The notes beneath the pieces were generated by a model. The model was given only the letters and a program-made list of their open reading frames with translations, was not told the DNA's origin and ran no database searches. This document shows, piece by piece, positions 6,659 through 9,380 of a stretch of DNA of 9,380 nucleotides (positions are counted from its first letter, which is position 1; each line of letters begins with the position of its first letter). The stretch spans positions 1 through 9,380 of the forward strand of contig SYGW01000137.1 of the NCBI GenBank assembly GCA_005800255.1, in the 5' to 3' direction. Origin of the DNA: Nitrospiraceae bacterium (lineage in GTDB: Bacteria; Nitrospirota; Nitrospiria; Nitrospirales; Nitrospiraceae). The position numbers were made by a program, and so were the translations under genes.

Positions 6659-7569
6659 CCTTCCTGGAAGTGGACCGTCATGCGTCGCATGAAACCGTGC
6701 GCAACTACGGGTCCGATCTCCGCCAGTTTCAGACCTTCATGAAGACGGAGCAGCCGGGCCTGCCGAAGCTCGATCCCGCTACGGTTCAGACGGAGTCCAT
6801 CAGAGCCTACCTGCATTGGCTGGACCGCAAACAAGAGAAAAGCACTTCGATCGCCAGGAAGCTCGCCTCCATTCGCAGCTTCTATCGTTATCTGCAGCGA
6901 GAGGGCAGAGTGAGACTGAATCCTGCCGAAACCATCAGAACGCCGAAGCAGCCCAAGCATCTGCCTCGCGTCTTGACCAAGGACAACGCAGCAGCGTTGA
7001 TGGACTTTCCTGCCGGCCAACCAGGCTCCTCGCTCCGGGACTGCGCTTTGTTGGAAACACTCTATTCGACCGGGGCTCGTGTGAGCGAACTCGTGGGGAT
7101 CAACCTCGAAGATCTCCGCCTGTCCGAGGGGCTGGTCCACCTGCGAGGGAAGGGCCGGAAGGAACGGATCGTCCCGGTCGGAGAAGTGGCTCTCCAGGCC
7201 ATCCACAACTACCGTGCATCGTTGAAGCCGTCCGCCAGCAATCGGCAACCGTCCGCTCCCGTCTTTTTGAATCTGCGAGGGGGCCGGCTGACGACCAGAA
7301 GTGTGGCTCGCATCGTTGCCGGCTATTCGAACCGGCTGGCCGGAGGCTCCGTCAGTCCCCACACCCTGCGCCATTCCTTTGCCACCCATCTCCTCGATGA
7401 AGGAGCCGATCTGCGATCGATCCAAGAAATGCTGGGGCATGTGTCGCTGAGCACAACACAGAAATACACGCACCTGGCGACAGACCAGCTCCTGGCCGTC
7501 TACGATAAGACCCATCCGAGAGCCGGCCGCGCCGCCACCCTGCGTTCCATCAAGGACGGCAAATCATGA
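6631..7569 (+). CDS. xerC: Tyrosine recombinase XerC
   Basis: XerC, usually with XerD, resolves chromosome dimers at dif during cell division. The 312-residue protein has an N-terminal SAM-like core-binding domain (about 1-95, with FLEVDRHASHETVRNYGSDL) and a C-terminal catalytic domain. All six expected active-site residues are visible: Arg150 (TGARVSEL), Lys174 (RGKGRKER), His244 and Arg247 (SPHTLRHSFATHLL), His270 (MLGHVSLSTTQ) and the nucleophile Tyr279 (KYTH). The ATG at 6631 preserves the first helix and has GAGG about 10 bases upstream. An ATG at 6655 would overlap the trmFO stop as ATGA but would cut eight residues. The overlap with trmFO implies coupled expression. The trmFO-xerC adjacency, known from Bacillus, supports XerC rather than a phage or integron integrase. 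There are no attachment sites or mobile genes nearby. XerC versus XerD was assigned by context. Confidence 0.93.
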   Translation: MDDAIQAFMTFLEVDRHASHETVRNYGSDLRQFQTFMKTEQPGLPKLDPATVQTESIRAYLHWLDRKQEKSTSIARKLASIRSFYRYLQREGRVRLNPAETIRTPKQPKHLPRVLTKDNAAALMDFPAGQPGSSLRDCALLETLYSTGARVSELVGINLEDLRLSEGLVHLRGKGRKERIVPVGEVALQAIHNYRASLKPSASNRQPSAPVFLNLRGGRLTTRSVARIVAGYSNRLAGGSVSPHTLRHSFATHLLDEGADLRSIQEMLGHVSLSTTQKYTHLATDQLLAVYDKTHPRAGRAATLRSIKDGKS

Positions 7570-7571
7570 TA

Positions 7572-7577
7572 TATAAT
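7572..7577 (+). promoter_or_regulatory. Possible -10 element of an argB promoter
   Basis: A perfect TATAAT begins three bases after the xerC stop, in an AT-rich patch (TGATATATAATGG) within otherwise GC-rich DNA. No good -35 box lies 16-18 bases upstream; a TG at 7567-7568 could give extended -10 character to an overlapping TATATA at 7570-7575. Transcription would begin near 7584 with a leader of about 53 bases to argB. This would allow argB to be expressed apart from trmFO-xerC. Confidence 0.45.
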
Positions 7578-7636
7578 GGGGCAACGCGGGCTTGCTCGCC
7601 GCGCGTTTCGCACTTTTCTCGCAACGGGAGCCACGC

Positions 7637-8533
7637 ATGAACAAACTGATCAAAAAAGCGGACGTGCTGATCGAGGCCTTGCCCTACATTCGCACGTTCA
7701 AGGGCAAGACCATCGTCATTAAATATGGCGGCCACGCCATGACCGATACGCTGCTGAAGGAACGCTTCGCCCAGGACGTCGTGCTCTTGAAATATGTGGG
7801 GCTCAATCCGGTGATCGTGCATGGAGGAGGCCCCCAGATCGACAAGATGCTCCAGCGCCTGGGCATTGAGGCCAAATTTCGTCATGGAGTGCGGGTCACG
7901 GACGATGCCACGATGGAAATCGTGGAGATGGTCTTGGCCGGCAAGATCAACATGGAAATCGTCGATCTCTTGAATCGCCATGGAGGCCTCGCGGTCGGGT
8001 TGAGCGGCAAAGACGGCGGACTGATCCTATCGAAACCCCTCACGGCCAAAGCCTGGGCTGCCAGCCTGGACAAGGATCTGGATGACGGCGAGGGGGACGT
8101 GGATTTCGGCTTAGTGGGAGAAGTCCAGTCCATCGACCCGACGCTGGTGCTGAAACTCCAACAGGATAATTACGTTCCTGTGATTGCGCCGATCGGCACG
8201 GACCGCGAAGGCAACACCTATAACATCAATGCCGACCTCGTAGCAGGAGCGATGGCCGCAGCGCTGGGGGCGGAAAAACTGGTGATGATGACCGACGTGA
8301 AGGGCATTCGCAATGCGAATGGGCGCCACCTCTCGACGGTCTCGCGCAAAGACACGCAGCGGATGGTGAGGAAGGGCACGATCAGCGAAGGGATGCTGCC
8401 CAAGGTCCATGCCTGCCTGGATGCACTCGGTGGCGGCGTCGGCAAGGCCCATATCATCGACGGCCGCATACCTCACGCGATTCTCCTCGAAGTGTTCACG
8501 CGCAAGGGTATCGGAACTGAGATCACCTCGTAG
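7637..8533 (+). CDS. argB: N-acetylglutamate kinase ArgB, arginine-sensitive type
   Basis: ArgB phosphorylates N-acetyl-L-glutamate with ATP, the second step of arginine biosynthesis in the cytoplasm. The 298-residue protein is an amino-acid-kinase fold: VIKYGGHAM with Lys29 near the phosphates; the glycine-rich VHGGGPQID (residues 61-69) with Arg86 in GVRVTDD for substrate binding; LSGKDGG; NINADLVAGAMAAALGAEK (about 196-214) for nucleotide and substrate contacts; and GMLPK with Lys256. The N-terminal helix before the kinase core, together with the C-terminal HAILLEVFTRKGIGTEI, matches the hexameric enzymes that are feedback-inhibited by arginine, so such inhibition is likely here (family knowledge). 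The ATG at 7637 is preferred to an in-frame start at 7592: it has GGGAG about 7 bases upstream and gives the usual length. No arginine operator was recognised. Confidence 0.96.
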   Translation: MNKLIKKADVLIEALPYIRTFKGKTIVIKYGGHAMTDTLLKERFAQDVVLLKYVGLNPVIVHGGGPQIDKMLQRLGIEAKFRHGVRVTDDATMEIVEMVLAGKINMEIVDLLNRHGGLAVGLSGKDGGLILSKPLTAKAWAASLDKDLDDGEGDVDFGLVGEVQSIDPTLVLKLQQDNYVPVIAPIGTDREGNTYNINADLVAGAMAAALGAEKLVMMTDVKGIRNANGRHLSTVSRKDTQRMVRKGTISEGMLPKVHACLDALGGGVGKAHIIDGRIPHAILLEVFTRKGIGTEITS

Positions 8534-8559
8534 CCGGGTCATCCAATCGGTCTCTTGTC

Positions 8560-9356
8560 GTGGTGAACCAGCGATCCAGAATCCAACGCCATCTCAACGC
8601 CTTCATCGGCGAACGGCATCCTGAGACGAGTCCTCGCGCGTTACGGAAGGCGGCCCACTATCTGAGGACCCAGTTGGCCAAGTCCGGATGGGCCGCCAGC
8701 GGCCAATTCGTACAGGCCTGGGGCAAGACCTATCGCAACGTCCTGGCCACCAAATATCCGGACCGTCCGGGCGAGGACCGGAGCTGCCTCCGCTCCTGAT
8801 CGGGGCCCATTACGACACCGTATCGGGCTCGCCCGGCGCCGATGATAATGCGAGCGGGCTCGTGGTCTTCTGCCTTGAAGAACAGGATCGGCTGGGCAGT
8901 CAGGCCTTCGCGGCCCGCTTGAAACGCGAGGGTCGCGAATTGGCCAGGGCCATCATCTTGGAATGTGTGGGGTTCGCCAAAAGCGAGGAGGGTACGCAGC
9001 AGGCCCCACCTGCCGTACCTATTTCAGTGCCGACTCAGGGAGGTTTCCTTGCGCTGGTCGGCAACGAGACCTCCAAGCCTTTGATGACGCAGCTTGAACA
9101 AGAGGCTCGGCTCAAGACCCTCTCCTTGATCGTGCCAGGCAGAAGGGAGGCCATCCCCCATACCAGGCGCAGCGACCATGCCTCCTTCTGGGATGTAGGC
9201 TACCCAGCCGTCATGTTGACCGATACGGCGAATTTTCGAGATCCTCATTACCTTCGTGAGACCGATACCATGCACACCTTGAATCTCGCATTTCTCTCCA
9301 ACGTGGTGACGACAGTGACCGAGACCGCCATTCGCATCGCGGGAGTACGGCCATGA
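8560..9356 (+). pseudogene. M28-family zinc aminopeptidase, frameshifted and internally shortened
   Basis: The family comprises di-zinc aminopeptidases. The first part (8560-8799, nominal GTG start, weak ribosome site) begins VNQRSRIQRHLNAFIGERH and reaches YPDRPGEDR before running into a TGA at 8797. The second part continues in the -1 frame from about 8781 to a stop at 9354-9356. Adding one G in the CCGGAG at 8778-8783 would join them as GEDRELPPLLIGAHYDT. Metal and catalytic motifs are present: HYDT, GADDNASG, CLEEQD, the Glu of ECVG and the His of NFRDPHYL. However, DDNASG is followed by CLEE after only about 11 residues from the bridging Asp to the first Glu. In the Vibrio aminopeptidase this distance is 34 (Asp117 to Glu151), so about 23 residues of core helix and strand seem deleted. 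No signal peptide is visible. Two lesions suggest a pseudogene; sequencing error could explain the frameshift alone. Confidence 0.8.
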
Positions 9357-9380
9357 CAACGAGCAGAACGAAGCTGGCCC
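9353..9380 (+). CDS. Start of a following gene, cut by the window edge
   Basis: An ATG at 9353 overlaps the stop of the M28 gene as ATGA and continues MTTSRTKLA to the window end. The overlap geometry is typical of a coupled downstream gene in the same transcription unit. Only nine residues are visible, so no family can be proposed, and the call rests on the overlap alone. Confidence 0.35.

Noticed and set aside
6520..7515. A 331-codon open frame on the minus strand
   Set aside because: It is antisense to trmFO and xerC, both of which show complete family motifs; its own translation shows no recognisable domain.
6631..7569. A phage or integron integrase marking a mobile element next to the tRNA
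   Set aside because: The recombinase is XerC-like, overlaps the housekeeping trmFO gene, and there are no direct repeats of the tRNA 3' end or cargo genes nearby.

Overview
The window is GC-rich chromosomal DNA carrying mostly housekeeping genes. The closest overall impression is a Nitrospira-like bacterium (Nitrospirota). The reasons are a folate-dependent tRNA methylase TrmFO (not the TrmA of gamma-proteobacteria) together with a four-cysteine DksA, a dnaX-ybaB-recR cluster, and GC-rich third codon positions. This placement is inference; no database search was run.

Layout. Positions 1-550 are an antisense copy of part of dnaX, matching 828-1377 without gaps at about 95% identity. The sense dnaX follows (about 539-1945) but lacks its first ~140 codons, with the break exactly where the inverted copy joins. 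ybaB (1942-2265) and recR (2284-2886) complete the cluster. A DksA gene with its own sigma70-type promoter follows (3035-3478). On the minus strand lie a lipoprotein with TPR repeats (3541-4728), a small lipoprotein just upstream of it (4713-4943), and a tRNA-Val(CAC) gene with encoded CCA (5091-5165). Back on the plus strand come trmFO (5342-6658), xerC (6631-7569, overlapping trmFO), argB (7637-8533), a broken M28 peptidase gene (8560-9356) and the first codons of a further gene (from 9353).

How the genes relate. DnaX, YbaB and RecR serve the replisome clamp loader, nucleoid and recombinational repair; the dnaX-ybaB ATGA overlap implies translational coupling. TrmFO makes m5U54 in tRNA and sits next to XerC, the chromosome dimer resolvase, an arrangement also known in Bacillus. 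ArgB is the arginine-inhibited type of N-acetylglutamate kinase. The two minus-strand lipoproteins look like one transcription unit of unknown function.

No new defence, mobile or RNA system is visible. The most unusual structure is the imperfect 550-bp inverted repeat in dnaX, which decapitates an essential gene. It is best explained as a chimeric junction between two strain variants or as a contig-end artefact, but it should be tested against reads. The second oddity is the M28 gene, which carries both a one-base frameshift and an apparent in-frame internal deletion.
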